From the NCBI RefSeq assembly GCF_000744115.1, contig NZ_JQLG01000004.1, positions 186,001-250,000 of the forward strand: a stretch of DNA of 64,000 nt. The letters are read 5' to 3'. The notes beneath the pieces are model-generated. The model was not told the DNA's origin. It searched no databases and saw only the letters and a program-made list of their open reading frames with translations. The translations under genes were made by a program, and so were the position numbers. The stretch comes from Carnobacterium alterfunditum DSM 5972 (GTDB taxonomy: Bacteria > Bacillota > Bacilli > Lactobacillales > Carnobacteriaceae). This document shows positions 1 through 9,593 of the stretch, in pieces. Within the stretch, counting starts at the first letter, position 1, and every line of letters begins with the position of its first letter.

Positions 1-642
1 TAATTTTTTCCTTTTAGATACTAATAAATTATAAATTTTCAATTTTTCTTCTTCATAAATATCACTTGCTATATATACAATATCAACTTTTTCTAGATTT
101 TTTTCTACATTATAGTAGTAGTTTGATACAATAGCGTATTTCACTATGTGTCGCTTACTCTTTGCATTTCCAATATTAAAAATCGCATTTTTTATATCTA
201 TTTCATTTCCAACAATCATCACTTTTTTACTTCCACTAAATCGTTCATAAATCTTATATACGGCCACACGCCAAACAAATAGAATAATTGAACTAACAAT
301 TAAACTAATGAATATCACTGATCTTGGAAAAGTAAACCATCTACCAAAAAAAGTTAGGGCCATTATAGATACTGTCATGATTATTTGTATAATCAAAGTA
401 AGATAAAAGAAATCTGTAATAGACTTGTTATATAGTATATAAACCCCAAAAAGTAGATTTAATAATATAAATAACATCAAAATGTAAATACTTGAGTTTA
501 CATAAGCTTTATAATTATACATGGGTATATTACCCTCGTATCGAATATAAAAAGAAAGGAGAAGAGAAAGGTGGTATAATAATACTTCTATTAATACTAT
601 CCCTATCTTCTTAGTTTTTGTGAATTTTTCTCCTTGAGACAT
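1..642 (-). CDS. Polyprenyl sugar-phosphate transferase, N-terminal part (runs off window)
   Basis: Partial gene: 214 codons are open from ATG at 642 to the window edge. A GGAGGA ribosome site lies 8 bases upstream. The translation has four hydrophobic segments (about residues 13-35, 49-68, 76-97, 112-130). A Rossmann-like start KKVMIVGNE (about 138-146) follows. This is the order seen in WbaP/CpsE-type undecaprenyl-phosphate sugar phosphotransferases, which load the first sugar on the lipid carrier. The catalytic C-terminal domain lies outside the window, so the sugar cannot be guessed. It is last in a leftward polysaccharide operon, 160 bp after the polymerase gene. Confidence 0.75.
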   Translation of the reverse strand, partial: MSQGEKFTKTKKIGIVLIEVLLYHLSLLLSFYIRYEGNIPMYNYKAYVNSSIYILMLFILLNLLFGVYILYNKSITDFFYLTLIIQIIMTVSIMALTFFGRWFTFPRSVIFISLIVSSIILFVWRVAVYKIYERFSGSKKVMIVGNEIDIKNAIFNIGNAKSKRHIVKYAIVSNYYYNVEKNLEKVDIVYIASDIYEEEKLKIYNLLVSKRKKL

Positions 643-801
643 AATAACTTTCCTCCGTTCAATCCCTGTTTTTCAGACACTCGTAATCTATAATAACATA
701 TCAATATTACAAATCCTATTCCTAAATTATACATTATTTTCAGTATCATTTCCTTATACCATTTAACACTAAATGAAAAGAGCAACAACTCTTAAAAATA
801 A

Positions 802-2052
802 TTAAATTAAATTTCGAGTATCACAATTTGAATTAATAGCTTTAGGATTCAAACTACGACTTAGTTGATTTTTATCTTCGATATAAATAAAAATCAATAA
901 CAATAGAATTGAAAAAGCAGGATTTAAGTAGCCTCCTTTTTGAAAATTAAGTACGATAAAAATCATTCCCAGTCTAAAATTTATTAAAAGAAGATACAAA
1001 CTAAATAAACAACTTAGAATGAAGGCTATTAAACCTAAATCAGATAAGATATAAGCATATATATTCCAAACGTTAGGTGTATGCCCTATTCCATTTCCAA
1101 GGAAAATATGTTCTGAATTTATGTGGCTCCAGCTGCTTATAATCCTATTATATGCTGAAATGTCTTCTCCACTTATAATATAAGCTGTCCTCTTTATCAG
1201 TGTTTCGTCAATAAAATCCCACGAGAACATTATAATCCCTACCAACAAAAGAACGTATACCGTTGTTTTGTTGGTCCATTTGAATTTTTTTAATCTAATT
1301 TTGTAAACTAAGTTAAGAAATTGAATCATTAACATGATTCCAATTGCACTATACGAGAAAGTTAAAAGTAATGTTAACGAAATAATTACAGAAAAACTTT
1401 TATTAATTTTCACATGAACTCCATTAAAGTAGTTCATTGTTAAAATAACATTTAAAAAATAACCAAGATAGGCTGGTTCAGAAAATATACTCCTTGTCCT
1501 AATAAGAGCCGTATTTTCTTTGAAGACAAAGCTTGCTAAATCGGTTCTAGTAAATTTCCAAAAAAATTCATATGGGAGTTGTCCCTCAGAATATAATGCA
1601 ATAGTAATATATATTCCGATAAAACATACTATTATTGCAATAATATTAAGTGTTTTCAAGAAACGGGTTTCTAAATGTTGATCTTTCACGTAATTGTACA
1701 CTCCTACGATAATAGCAACATAATAAGAAACCCTAATGAATGCTGCCGTTCCAGTCTTCAGAACAAAGGCCTCATTATTATATACATTCATTACTATATT
1801 AGCTGCTATAACACCCAATATCAAAAGTATCCATAATAACTGCCTTCTTTTTATTTTATAATTTCCACTAATAAACAGGCTTATTCCTACTAAAGCGAAA
1901 ATATAATCACTTACAGTAAAAATAACGATCATCCAGTCAGTTACGACAAATGATATACTCATCAGAAACAAAATAATGTTGGACCAAAACCGACTATTTT
2001 TTTTATTAAAGTCTAGCCACTTGGTTAATATAGAAATCTCTTCCAATTCCAA
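802..2052 (-). CDS. Wzy/O-antigen-ligase-like polysaccharide polymerase
   Basis: The 416-residue protein is almost entirely hydrophobic, with roughly ten membrane segments. A polar loop at about residues 280-320 contains GNGIGHTPN. This is the usual look of Wzy polymerases and O-antigen ligases, which join lipid-linked repeat units outside the membrane. Sequence conservation in that family is low, so the call rests on topology and on the neighbours: WecB upstream, sugar transferase downstream. The start is probably TTG at 2052, only 3 bp after the wecB stop, with an AGGG just ahead. Confidence 0.65.
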   Translation of the reverse strand: MELEEISILTKWLDFNKKNSRFWSNIILFLMSISFVVTDWMIVIFTVSDYIFALVGISLFISGNYKIKRRQLLWILLILGVIAANIVMNVYNNEAFVLKTGTAAFIRVSYYVAIIVGVYNYVKDQHLETRFLKTLNIIAIIVCFIGIYITIALYSEGQLPYEFFWKFTRTDLASFVFKENTALIRTRSIFSEPAYLGYFLNVILTMNYFNGVHVKINKSFSVIISLTLLLTFSYSAIGIMLMIQFLNLVYKIRLKKFKWTNKTTVYVLLLVGIIMFSWDFIDETLIKRTAYIISGEDISAYNRIISSWSHINSEHIFLGNGIGHTPNVWNIYAYILSDLGLIAFILSCLFSLYLLLINFRLGMIFIVLNFQKGGYLNPAFSILLLLIFIYIEDKNQLSRSLNPKAINSNCDTRNLI

Positions 2053-2055
2053 ACC

Positions 2056-3228
2056 CTACTCTCTTTCTGTTTCAATTACAGTCTCATTAACAAAATCTTT
2101 TAGTTCCTCTTTTTCATACCCTAATACATAAGCAATAGCGTTTAAAATTCTTTTACTCGCCATTCCATCGCCATAAGGATTATTAGCTTCAGCCATTTTT
2201 TTATGTGCTTCTTTATTTACTAATAAATTAGTCATCTCTTTTATAATCGTTTCAGTTTGGGTGCCGACTAATTTAAGGGTGCCTGCCGTTACTCCTTCTG
2301 GTCTTTCAGTCGTATCTCTAAGCACTAGAACAGGTACTCCTAGAGAAGGGGCTTCTTCTTGGACACCACCAGAATCGGTCATGATCATATAACTTTTAGC
2401 CGCTAAATTATGAAAATCTATCACTTCAAGCGGAGCAATCAAATGGATTCTAGGGTGATTCCCTAAAACTTTTTCAGCCATCTTTTGAACGATCGGGTTT
2501 AAGTGAACGGGATAAATGATTTCAACATCTTCATGTTGATCGACAACTTGTCGTATCGCTTTAAAGACTCGCTCCATTGGTTCGCCTTGATTTTCACGGC
2601 GATGCATGGTTATTAAAACAAGTTTACTTTCAGGATCGATATTTTCAAGAACGGTATGATGATAATCCGTTTTAATTGTCTCTTTAAGAGCATCGATTGC
2701 TGTATTTCCAGTAATGAATATTTTTTCTTCAGGGTGATTTTCTTTTAGTAAATTCAGTTTACTTTCACTTGTCGGTGCAAAATAGATATCTGCGATGACA
2801 TCTGTCAATTGACGATTCACTTCTTCAGGGAAAGGAGAATATTTATCCCACGTGCGCAGCCCTGCTTCAACATGACCTACTTTAATTTGATTATAGTAAG
2901 CAGAAATACTTGCCGCAAAGGTAGTAGTTGTATCGCCATGAACTAACACTATATCTGGTTTAGCTTCTTTCATGATTTTATCTAAACCCATCAAAACATT
3001 TGATGTGATTTCAGATAATGTTTGATTTTTTTTCATGATATCTAAATCATAATCAGGAACAATATTGAACGTCTGTAATACTTGATCTAACATTTCACGA
3101 TGTTGAGCTGTAACTGCTACGATAGATTCAAATCGATTCGATTGTTTATTGAGTTCTTTTACCACAGGAGCCATTTTTATAGCTTCTGGCCTCGTACCAA
3201 AAATTGTCAGTACTTTTATTTTTTTCAT
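2056..3228 (-). CDS. wecB: UDP-N-acetylglucosamine 2-epimerase (non-hydrolysing)
   Basis: The 390-residue cytosolic enzyme interconverts UDP-GlcNAc and UDP-ManNAc and supplies ManNAc for surface glycans. It begins with the family signature FGTRPEAIKMAP (residues 10-21). The active-site stretch HVEAGLRT and the nucleotide-binding DSGGVQEEAPSLGVP are intact, and length is normal for WecB/MnaA. The ATG start has GGAGG 8-9 bases upstream. The gene sits between a GT2 glycosyltransferase and the polymerase in the leftward polysaccharide operon, so its product probably feeds that glycan. Confidence 0.93.
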   Translation of the reverse strand: MKKIKVLTIFGTRPEAIKMAPVVKELNKQSNRFESIVAVTAQHREMLDQVLQTFNIVPDYDLDIMKKNQTLSEITSNVLMGLDKIMKEAKPDIVLVHGDTTTTFAASISAYYNQIKVGHVEAGLRTWDKYSPFPEEVNRQLTDVIADIYFAPTSESKLNLLKENHPEEKIFITGNTAIDALKETIKTDYHHTVLENIDPESKLVLITMHRRENQGEPMERVFKAIRQVVDQHEDVEIIYPVHLNPIVQKMAEKVLGNHPRIHLIAPLEVIDFHNLAAKSYMIMTDSGGVQEEAPSLGVPVLVLRDTTERPEGVTAGTLKLVGTQTETIIKEMTNLLVNKEAHKKMAEANNPYGDGMASKRILNAIAYVLGYEKEELKDFVNETVIETERE

Positions 3229-3260
3229 AAACTAAACCTCCAAAACAGATAATCATATTT

Positions 3261-4193
3261 TTAAACAGATAATTTACCGATGATTTTTTTTATAGAAAGA
3301 TAAGCTTTATCTGTTATAGTAATGCCCTTTAAATCTTTTATTTTATTTTCTTTTTCAATTTTGTTGACATTGCTATTTTTCAACCCTGAATAAATCGATA
3401 GAATTTGTCTTTTGATCAATTTTTTTTGTTCTTTAGAATAAATTTTATTCAGGTACATTTTTTCTAATTCTTTAAAAATAATCAGATAAGACTCAAACGT
3501 TTGTTTTAATCTTTCTTGGCTTTGATCCGTCATAATCGAATTTTCACGGTATCTTCTATTGTAGTAAAAAGCATTTGCATAAATCATTGAGCGACTATTT
3601 AAAAAAACTTGCGTGGTAAACAGTTCATCTTCATGCAAGATGCCTTCATAGAAAGACAGATTATTTTGTTCAATGACTTCTCTTTTCACCATATATAAAT
3701 ATACCGGTGAAGCAAATGTCCGGCTATTTACTTCGAAACGGTCATCGGTATACTTTACGCCTTCTTGCAGCCGATGACTGAAATCATAGTTATTTTGTTT
3801 GATTGGTTCATTTAGTCCGTCTAAAAAGGCTCTGCCGTTAAAGCGGATAAGATCTGTATGATTTTTTTTCATTAAATCAACCAGATTTCCGATTGCCGTT
3901 AAAGCTAAATAATCATCTGAATCAACAAATAGCACATACTTCCCACATGCTGCTCTTAGCCCTGTGTTTCGTGCTCCTGAAAGACCTGTATTTACTTGTT
4001 CAATTAGCTGAACTCTACTGTCGGACAGATATGGTCTCACTTTTTGATTACTTTCATCGGTACTTCCGTCATCAATTATGATGATCTGCAGTTCTTGGTA
4101 AGTTTGTTTTACAATCGAATCTAAACACTCGTCGATATACCTGTCAACATTGTAAACAGGTACGATCACTGACACTAAAGGGTCTTGCTGCAT
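3261..4193 (-). CDS. Family 2 glycosyltransferase
   Basis: GT-A fold glycosyltransferase of about 310 residues. It has the N-terminal PLVSVIVPVYNVDRYIDECL, then DDGSTDES and the metal-binding FVDSDDYL. It probably adds one sugar to the lipid-linked repeat unit on the inner membrane face. The open frame extends to a TTG at 4211, but ATG at 4193 is preferred because GGAGAGG lies about 10 bases ahead. The gene belongs to the leftward cluster, between the flippase and wecB. Donor and acceptor cannot be read from sequence. Confidence 0.87.
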   Translation of the reverse strand: MQQDPLVSVIVPVYNVDRYIDECLDSIVKQTYQELQIIIIDDGSTDESNQKVRPYLSDSRVQLIEQVNTGLSGARNTGLRAACGKYVLFVDSDDYLALTAIGNLVDLMKKNHTDLIRFNGRAFLDGLNEPIKQNNYDFSHRLQEGVKYTDDRFEVNSRTFASPVYLYMVKREVIEQNNLSFYEGILHEDELFTTQVFLNSRSMIYANAFYYNRRYRENSIMTDQSQERLKQTFESYLIIFKELEKMYLNKIYSKEQKKLIKRQILSIYSGLKNSNVNKIEKENKIKDLKGITITDKAYLSIKKIIGKLSV

Positions 4194-4222
4194 GCTTTTC
4201 TTCCTCTCCAAACGGGTATTGT

Positions 4223-5650
4223 CTATTTCTTCTTAATGACTTCGGTTAACAATTTCATTTGCCCTGTAAGGATCAGTCCTATTGCAAATAGAATTACAAA
4301 GACGATACCATTGATCATAAGGTTTATAAAACTTGAAAACGGGAAACGTGGTATGATCAAAAAAAACACAACTTGGATCAAGGCCATAATAGCGGGTTTA
4401 CCTAAAGCTTTTCCAATCTCACTAAAGTTTGATTTAAATAACTTGTACATCAATAAGTAATTTGTTTGAATGAAGTTTATCGTGAATGCTAGGATAACCA
4501 TCCAAGCTACGGATTCGATCCTACCAGCTAATATACCAATCACGATAGCTGTAACAGTAACCACTGCGGATAACACACCAGAAAGCAATAATAAATCTGT
4601 CCGATTAGCAGATTGGAAAATAGCTCCAGTACTGCTTAATATCATTTGGATCCAAACCGATAACGCTAAAATTTGGAACGTTACGACACTTCCACCCCAT
4701 TGATCGCCAAACAAAAATAAAATAATATCACTGGAATGAAAGACTAAAAAGACCGATAACGGCAAGCCGATCGTGGCTAATATGGTTGTAATTTTTAAAT
4801 AAACCGATTTTATTTTTGCTAGATTCGTTTCATAGTTAGACATGATCGGTTGGATCACCGGTGAAATGACATTCGTTAAAATTTGATTGGGGTATAACGA
4901 CACTTGATAAGCTTTGTCATAAAAAGCCAAAGAACTCGTTGAAAGATACCTTCCAATCAATATGTTATCTAAATTCCTTGAAAAATAATTGATGAAATTG
5001 AATAGAAATTGATTTTTTGAGAAACTAAAGATTTTTTTCAATGGCTCTTGGTCTATTTTTAAATCAGGCGTTAAATCTGTTTTTAGATAGAAAACAATAA
5101 ACAATAAGGCCGCTTTGACTGTATTGCTGATAATCAACGAATAATAGCTGAAGCCATTTATGGCAAGTACGATCGACACCACACCTGCTGCAACGTTAGC
5201 CAGTACCGTTACCATATTCACCGTACTGAATTTTTTATCTCTTAATAACATCGATTGAGGTACAACTAGAATCCCATAGAAGAAGACACAAAAAGCTAAC
5301 ACGATACTGATTGGTTTATAAACCTCATTATTATAAAAAGCACTGATTGGATAGCCTAGAAACACAAATACGATTCCTAAAAACAAGGCTAAGTAGAGCG
5401 AAAACCCAAAAATGCTATTGATTTCCTGTTTCGACAATGTTTTATTTTGGATGATTGCCGGACCAATCCCAAAATCAGCTAACATTTGGAAAAAAATCAA
5501 AAAGACATTTACCACTGCAACTATGCCATACTCTTCCGGAGTTAATATTCTGGATAGCACTGCAGTGACCAGTAATTGGATCACAACATTGGAATATTTT
5601 CCTAGTGCACTGTAAAAAATGCCTTTTTTGAATTCATCAGCCATCCCCAT
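4223..5650 (-). CDS. Polysaccharide flippase (Wzx/TuaB-like, MOP superfamily)
   Basis: 475 residues with 12-14 hydrophobic segments. The N-terminus (KKGIFYSALGKYSNVVIQ, then LSRILTPEEYGIVA) is typical of the polysaccharide-synthase branch of the MOP flippases (TuaB, WzxC). These move undecaprenyl-linked sugar units across the membrane. It lies between two GT2 genes and follows the first by 33 bp. A GGAG four bases before ATG 5650 supports the start. With the polymerase at 802-2052 it makes this a Wzx/Wzy-dependent pathway. Confidence 0.87.
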   Translation of the reverse strand: MGMADEFKKGIFYSALGKYSNVVIQLLVTAVLSRILTPEEYGIVAVVNVFLIFFQMLADFGIGPAIIQNKTLSKQEINSIFGFSLYLALFLGIVFVFLGYPISAFYNNEVYKPISIVLAFCVFFYGILVVPQSMLLRDKKFSTVNMVTVLANVAAGVVSIVLAINGFSYYSLIISNTVKAALLFIVFYLKTDLTPDLKIDQEPLKKIFSFSKNQFLFNFINYFSRNLDNILIGRYLSTSSLAFYDKAYQVSLYPNQILTNVISPVIQPIMSNYETNLAKIKSVYLKITTILATIGLPLSVFLVFHSSDIILFLFGDQWGGSVVTFQILALSVWIQMILSSTGAIFQSANRTDLLLLSGVLSAVVTVTAIVIGILAGRIESVAWMVILAFTINFIQTNYLLMYKLFKSNFSEIGKALGKPAIMALIQVVFFLIIPRFPFSSFINLMINGIVFVILFAIGLILTGQMKLLTEVIKKK

Positions 5651-5683
5651 AATGCTCCATCAACTCCTTTGTTACTAGATTGG

Positions 5684-6742
5684 CTAACCGAATTTCTTTT
5701 TGATTGCTTTAAAACTTTTTTGAAATTTCTTTCCGACCGTCACTCTCAACTGCATCACTTTTATGGCCGCTGCGTATTTTTCGTATCTTAAGAGTAGGAT
5801 CAGAATTTTTACAAATGTGTTTTTTTCTTTTTCGGTCTCTATTTCAGAAATAGCTTGCTTGATTTTAGGATTTTCCATTAAAGCTTCAATGTGTTCCTCT
5901 TTTTCAGGACCCGTCAGCGGGCAATCTTCCCAAGCTAAATTGCTCAATTCTAAGTACAGTGCACCCCAATAGTGTTGGTTCACTAAATCGTGGTACTTTT
6001 CTTCTTTCTTCCAATAGACCATCCACTCTTCAAACTGATCAGCAATAGTGTATTCATAAAAAAAGCGTTCTTTACGGTAGCGATTGACCGCAGACCCTTC
6101 CCGGAAAACATAATGGTAATAAGCTTTTGGCTGATAATAAATCGTTGCTGCATCAAATCCTGCTCGTTGATTAAATAAAGCGTCCTGCCCTACTTTTTGA
6201 TTGGTAAAACGGCAGTTGTGTTGTTTTAAAAAAGCATGGTTGAATAGTTTGTTCCATAAAGCATAAGGAGATAATGCATAATGGTCTCTAAAATTGTCTC
6301 TGAATGCTTCTTGTTCTAAGCGCCCAATTAATTTAGGCAATTTTTCAGTTGTTGTGACTTTGTCTTCTTTATCTACGATTTCATCGAAGTACCCAAACAC
6401 TACTATATCGGCAGTCGATTCTGTTGCTTTGGCAACCGTTTCTTCAATCAGATTTGCTTCAAAGTAATCATCTGGGTCAGCGAAATAGATATACTCCCCA
6501 GTTGCCTGATCTAATCCTGCATTTCTGGCAAAACCTGAGCCGACATTTTTTTGATGGATGACAATAATACGCGAATCTTTTAAGCAATATTGGTCACATA
6601 GTGCTCCCGATCCATCAGTTGAACCATCGTCAACTAAAATAATTTCGATGTTTGTATAGGTTTGTTTTAAGGCGCACTGGATCGCTTTCTCCAGCTGCTC
6701 AGCAACATTGTAGATAGGCATAATAATTGATACTTTACTCAT
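5684..6742 (-). CDS. Family 2 glycosyltransferase
   Basis: 352 residues, starting KVSIIMPIYNVAEQLEKAI. It has VDDGSTDGSG and the DxD-type YFADPDDYF, so this is an inverting GT-A enzyme of the CAZy GT2 type. The basic C-terminus (KKFQKSFKAIKKKFG) may contact the membrane. It is the first gene of the leftward polysaccharide operon seen here, with an extended -10 promoter about 42 bp upstream. The repeat unit it builds is unknown. Confidence 0.87.
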   Translation of the reverse strand: MSKVSIIMPIYNVAEQLEKAIQCALKQTYTNIEIILVDDGSTDGSGALCDQYCLKDSRIIVIHQKNVGSGFARNAGLDQATGEYIYFADPDDYFEANLIEETVAKATESTADIVVFGYFDEIVDKEDKVTTTEKLPKLIGRLEQEAFRDNFRDHYALSPYALWNKLFNHAFLKQHNCRFTNQKVGQDALFNQRAGFDAATIYYQPKAYYHYVFREGSAVNRYRKERFFYEYTIADQFEEWMVYWKKEEKYHDLVNQHYWGALYLELSNLAWEDCPLTGPEKEEHIEALMENPKIKQAISEIETEKEKNTFVKILILLLRYEKYAAAIKVMQLRVTVGKKFQKSFKAIKKKFG

Positions 6743-6783
6743 CGTTATACCCCTTTCACTTTCATTAATGCAATGACTTGACT

Positions 6784-6792
6784 ATTATAGCA
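6784..6792 (-). promoter_or_regulatory. Extended -10 promoter of the polysaccharide operon
   Basis: Read leftward, the sequence is TGCTATAAT: a perfect -10 hexamer with a TGn extension. No good -35 box lies 17 bp upstream, which fits extended -10 promoters. It is about 42 bp before the first GT2 start at 6742. Both this promoter and the galE promoter lie in the 220-bp divergent gap. Confidence 0.55.
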
Positions 6793-6878
6793 TAATCAAA
6801 TGACTGAAACATTACAGTTTCCTAAAGACTTTTCTCGTTTTCAGCCTTGAAGCTTTAACAATTTCAAACGTTTTTGCG

Positions 6879-6907
6879 TTGACTTATTTTCATTCAATGA
6901 GTAGACT
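6879..6907 (+). promoter_or_regulatory. galE promoter
   Basis: TTGACT (-35, 6879-6884) and TAGACT (-10, 6902-6907) are separated by exactly 17 bp. They lie 57 bp before the chosen galE start. This is a sigma-A type signal. Confidence 0.6.
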
Positions 6908-6963
6908 TAAACTTATCAGATAGAATGATTGAAATTAAAAATTCGAGAAAAAGAGGGATGAAA

Positions 6964-7974
6964 ATGGCTATTTTAGTAACAGGCGGCGCCGGATACATCG
7001 GCAGCCACACAACTGTAGAATTATTGAACGCCGGACATGATGTTGTCATCGTAGATAATTTTTCAAACAGCAAACCTGAAGTATTAAATCGAATCAAAGA
7101 AATTTCCGGAAAAACGTTCTCTTTTTATGAAGTAGATGTCTTAAATAAACCAGATTTAGAAGCAGTCTTTAAAATCCATGACATAGAAGCAGTCATTCAT
7201 TTTGCCGGCTACAAAGCTGTTGGTGAATCCGTTAGCCAACCGTTAAAATACTACCACAACAATTTGACTAGTACCTTTGTTCTTGCTGAATTAATGGAAG
7301 CTTACAATGTTAAAAAATTAGTTTTCAGTTCTTCTGCTACCGTTTATGGAATGGACAATGTTTCTCCATTGACTGAAGACCTGCCTTTAAGCACCACAAA
7401 TCCTTATGGCACAACAAAAATGATGATTGAACAGATCTTGCAAGATGTCTATGCTGCAGATCCTTCTTGGAGCATTGCCTTGTTGCGTTACTTCAACCCA
7501 ATCGGTGCGCATGAAAGCGGACGAATTGGAGAAGATCCAAACGGTATCCCAAATAACTTGATGCCTTATATCACGCAAGTAGCTGTAGGTAAACGTGCTC
7601 AATTGAGTGTCTTTGGCGGTGACTATGATACTCCAGACGGTACTGGTGTGCGTGACTACATTCATGTAGTCGATTTAGCTAAGGGTCATTTAAAAGCAGT
7701 TGAAAAGATTCTTGCTTCAGAAGGCATCGAAGCTTACAATCTTGGAACCGGAAAAGGCTATAGCGTAATAGATGTTGTGACAAATTTTGAAAATGCTACT
7801 GGCAAGAAAGTTCCTTACACGATCACCGATAGACGTCCTGGCGACATTGCTACTTGCTATTCGGATGCATCAAAAGCTGCTCAAGAATTAGGTTGGCGCG
7901 CTGAACATACGTTAGAAGATATGTGCCGTGATTCTTGGAAATGGCAAGAAAACAATCCAAACGGATACGAATAA
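6964..7974 (+). CDS. galE: UDP-glucose 4-epimerase
   Basis: 336 residues from ATG 6964, the usual GalE length. It interconverts UDP-glucose and UDP-galactose. It has the NAD-binding [11 protein letters not shown] (residues 5-15), SSSATVYG (122-129) and the catalytic Y148-x3-K152 in NPYGTTK. The open frame starts at 6925, but residues before MAILVTGG are not part of the family and AGAGGG lies just ahead of 6964. It is transcribed away from the polysaccharide operon, for which it may supply UDP-galactose. A strong hairpin follows at 8001. Confidence 0.95.
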   Translation: MAILVTGGAGYIGSHTTVELLNAGHDVVIVDNFSNSKPEVLNRIKEISGKTFSFYEVDVLNKPDLEAVFKIHDIEAVIHFAGYKAVGESVSQPLKYYHNNLTSTFVLAELMEAYNVKKLVFSSSATVYGMDNVSPLTEDLPLSTTNPYGTTKMMIEQILQDVYAADPSWSIALLRYFNPIGAHESGRIGEDPNGIPNNLMPYITQVAVGKRAQLSVFGGDYDTPDGTGVRDYIHVVDLAKGHLKAVEKILASEGIEAYNLGTGKGYSVIDVVTNFENATGKKVPYTITDRRPGDIATCYSDASKAAQELGWRAEHTLEDMCRDSWKWQENNPNGYE

Positions 7975-8000
7975 AATAAGATTAAATAAAGGCCTTATCT

Positions 8001-8060
8001 AAAAAAATTCATGCCCTCTTTTGATGATCTAGTTCATCAGAAGTGGACATGAATTTTTTT
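8001..8060. terminator. Terminator after galE
   Basis: AAAAAAATTCATG pairs with CATGAATTTTTTT, and TTGATGA pairs with TCATCAG inside. Long stem with A- and T-runs at both ends, about 27 bp after galE. Confidence 0.8.
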
Positions 8061-8085
8061 GTTTGTTTTTTAGCGATTTTGATTG

Positions 8086-8240
8086 CATAGTGCACCCCAC
8101 TCTTTCGTGAACTGACCCTTCATAGAACAGTAGTCCCAAAAAACAGCACCACACATTCGTACAAGGACTCTCCACCGAAATGTGAGACAAAAAAAGGTGG
8201 TCACTTATTCGTCAATGTTGGTTTCACGTAGAAGTAGCAC
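8086..8240. repeat. Family B hairpin-rich intergenic repeat, degenerate
   Basis: No gene is seen. It contains ACTCTTTCGTGAA, CACACATTCGTACAA, TCACTTATTCGTCAA and TTTCACGTAGAAGTA. These are the same kind of arms as the clear copies at 26.1-26.6, 48.9 and 58.0 kb. It is much decayed, and assignment rests on motif similarity. Confidence 0.4.
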
Positions 8241-8250
8241 AAAAACAAAA

Positions 8251-8480
8251 GGATTTATCATCTTTGGTGTTGCTAGATTAGGTACATCACCTACTTGGAA
8301 ATTTCTGCAGGAATAGGATTGCTTGTAGCCTAAAATGAAGCACTGTGGGCAAATAACGCCCAAGTGTATCATGTTTGTAAGCTGCTAAAGCAGCAACAAC
8401 CATGACAACTTTCTTTTAGGCTTCAGGCGATCCAATGGCTCTCCACAAGCAAACCCGTTATTCCGGAAGAAATTTCTCTT
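8251..8480. repeat. Family A palindromic element, copy 1
   Basis: The outer end (20 nt ending CTTTGGTGT) is like the left end of the ISL3 element at 60854. Inner left arm GGAATAGGATTGCTTGTAGCC is matched in inverse by GGCTCTCCACAAGCAAACCC and TTATTCC. The core carries GGGC-AAATAAC-GCCC and GCTGCT-AA-AGCAGC hairpins and an AGCCTAAAA/TTTTAGGCT stem. The same core occurs at 16.6 and 26.8 kb. Confidence 0.75.
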
Positions 8481-8498
8481 TAAAGCACAAACAACCGA

Positions 8499-8539
8499 AA
8501 AAGATTCACTCTCCCATTGGGAAAGTGAATCTTTTTGTG
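8499..8539. terminator. Terminator of the YihY/BrkB gene
   Basis: AAAAAGATTCACT pairs with AGTGAATCTTTTT around CCattGG. T-runs lie on both strands, so it can stop transcription either way. It lies 28 bp from the gene's stop codon. Confidence 0.8.
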
Positions 8540-8566
8540 CAACTTGTTCTTATCTTAGGTTTTTCT

Positions 8567-9499
8567 TTATCGTCTAAAAATAGTTTTTACTTTAGCTCGG
8601 ATATAGTTTCCGATGCGCGATGGAGCAGCTTCATTGAGCGTACCTGTTTGATAGACTTCAATAGCGGCATTGATCACCGCACCCGCAGTCATCAATGCTC
8701 CAATGACCTGTAGCCAAATCAACATGATCATAAACGTTCCGATCGTTCCGTAACTTTGTGCACCAACAGCAAAATATTCAACGTATACCGCAAATCCTTG
8801 AGAAACCAGCATCCAGCCAATAGTTGAGAATGCTGCTCCAGGCAAAACGCTCTTGAAAGCTATTTTTGCATGAGGGACAAAGAAATACAACACACAAAAA
8901 ATAATAAACAGTACGATCATAGTGACCGGCCACCTTAAACTTTGAAATGTCTCACCAATCGTTGCAGGTATGTCAATGATTGGGGTAATGTATTCTAATA
9001 TCAATTGTCCAAACCCAAAAATAATTACGATTGCCATGATGCTAAAAATCATCAGTGTCGTTAAGATCAGTGAAAATAATCTAATGATCACGATATTTCT
9101 TCTAGGCTCTGCACCGTAAGCTTTATTCATGCTCACTTGCATCGCAGTCATTCCTCGACTGGCTGACCATAAGGCTCCAATCGCCGCAATAGACAAGATC
9201 CCACCACTGCTGCGTGTAAACCAATTCTTCAACAACTCTTCAACTTGAGCAAAAAAATAACTTGGCACAGCTTTTTCAATGTACGGCAATAATTCTGTCG
9301 CATCTAAACGTAAGTAGGGCAATACGTTTCCGATCACAACGATAATCGGGAAAATGGACAATAAAAAATAATAACTGATGATCGCTCCGGAATTCCAAAC
9401 TTCAGCTTCCCGGTATTTCTGGATCAAAATCATACTAAATTTTTTAACTTCTTCTTTTTTATTTAATTCTGCCTTACCTAATTGATCATCTTTTGACAT
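8567..9499 (-). CDS. YihY/BrkB family membrane protein
   Basis: 310 residues with six hydrophobic segments. Family-typical stretches include WNSGAIISYYFLLSIFP near the start and the loop GALWSASRGMTAMQVSMNKAYG. The C-terminal region is GAVINAAIEV. The family is integral to the membrane. It was once annotated as ribonuclease BN, which is not supported, so the function is unknown. ATG 9499 is preferred over TTG 9505 because AGGGG lies at a normal distance. Single gene with its own terminator. Confidence 0.85.
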   Translation of the reverse strand: MSKDDQLGKAELNKKEEVKKFSMILIQKYREAEVWNSGAIISYYFLLSIFPIIVVIGNVLPYLRLDATELLPYIEKAVPSYFFAQVEELLKNWFTRSSGGILSIAAIGALWSASRGMTAMQVSMNKAYGAEPRRNIVIIRLFSLILTTLMIFSIMAIVIIFGFGQLILEYITPIIDIPATIGETFQSLRWPVTMIVLFIIFCVLYFFVPHAKIAFKSVLPGAAFSTIGWMLVSQGFAVYVEYFAVGAQSYGTIGTFMIMLIWLQVIGALMTAGAVINAAIEVYQTGTLNEAAPSRIGNYIRAKVKTIFRR

Positions 9500-9554
9500 A
9501 TTCAAACCCCTTTTTCAAAACCAATTACCATTATACCGATTTAAATCAAAAAAA

Positions 9555-9593
9555 TAAAACACTTATTTAATAAAAATAAGTGTTTTATAGAAT
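9555..9593 (-). terminator. Terminator of the acyltransferase gene
   Basis: Read leftward, AAAACACTTATTT pairs with AAATAAGTGTTTT and is followed by TTTTTTT. The arm nearest the gene overlaps its last codons (stop at 9585). Confidence 0.75.

Noticed and set aside
603-788. 61-residue leftward open frame between the polymerase and sugar transferase genes
   Set aside because: It overlaps the sugar transferase start by 40 bp, begins with TTG without a ribosome site, and has no family look.
8435-8713. 92-residue rightward frame after galE
   Set aside because: It runs through a repeat, a terminator and the antisense of the BrkB gene.
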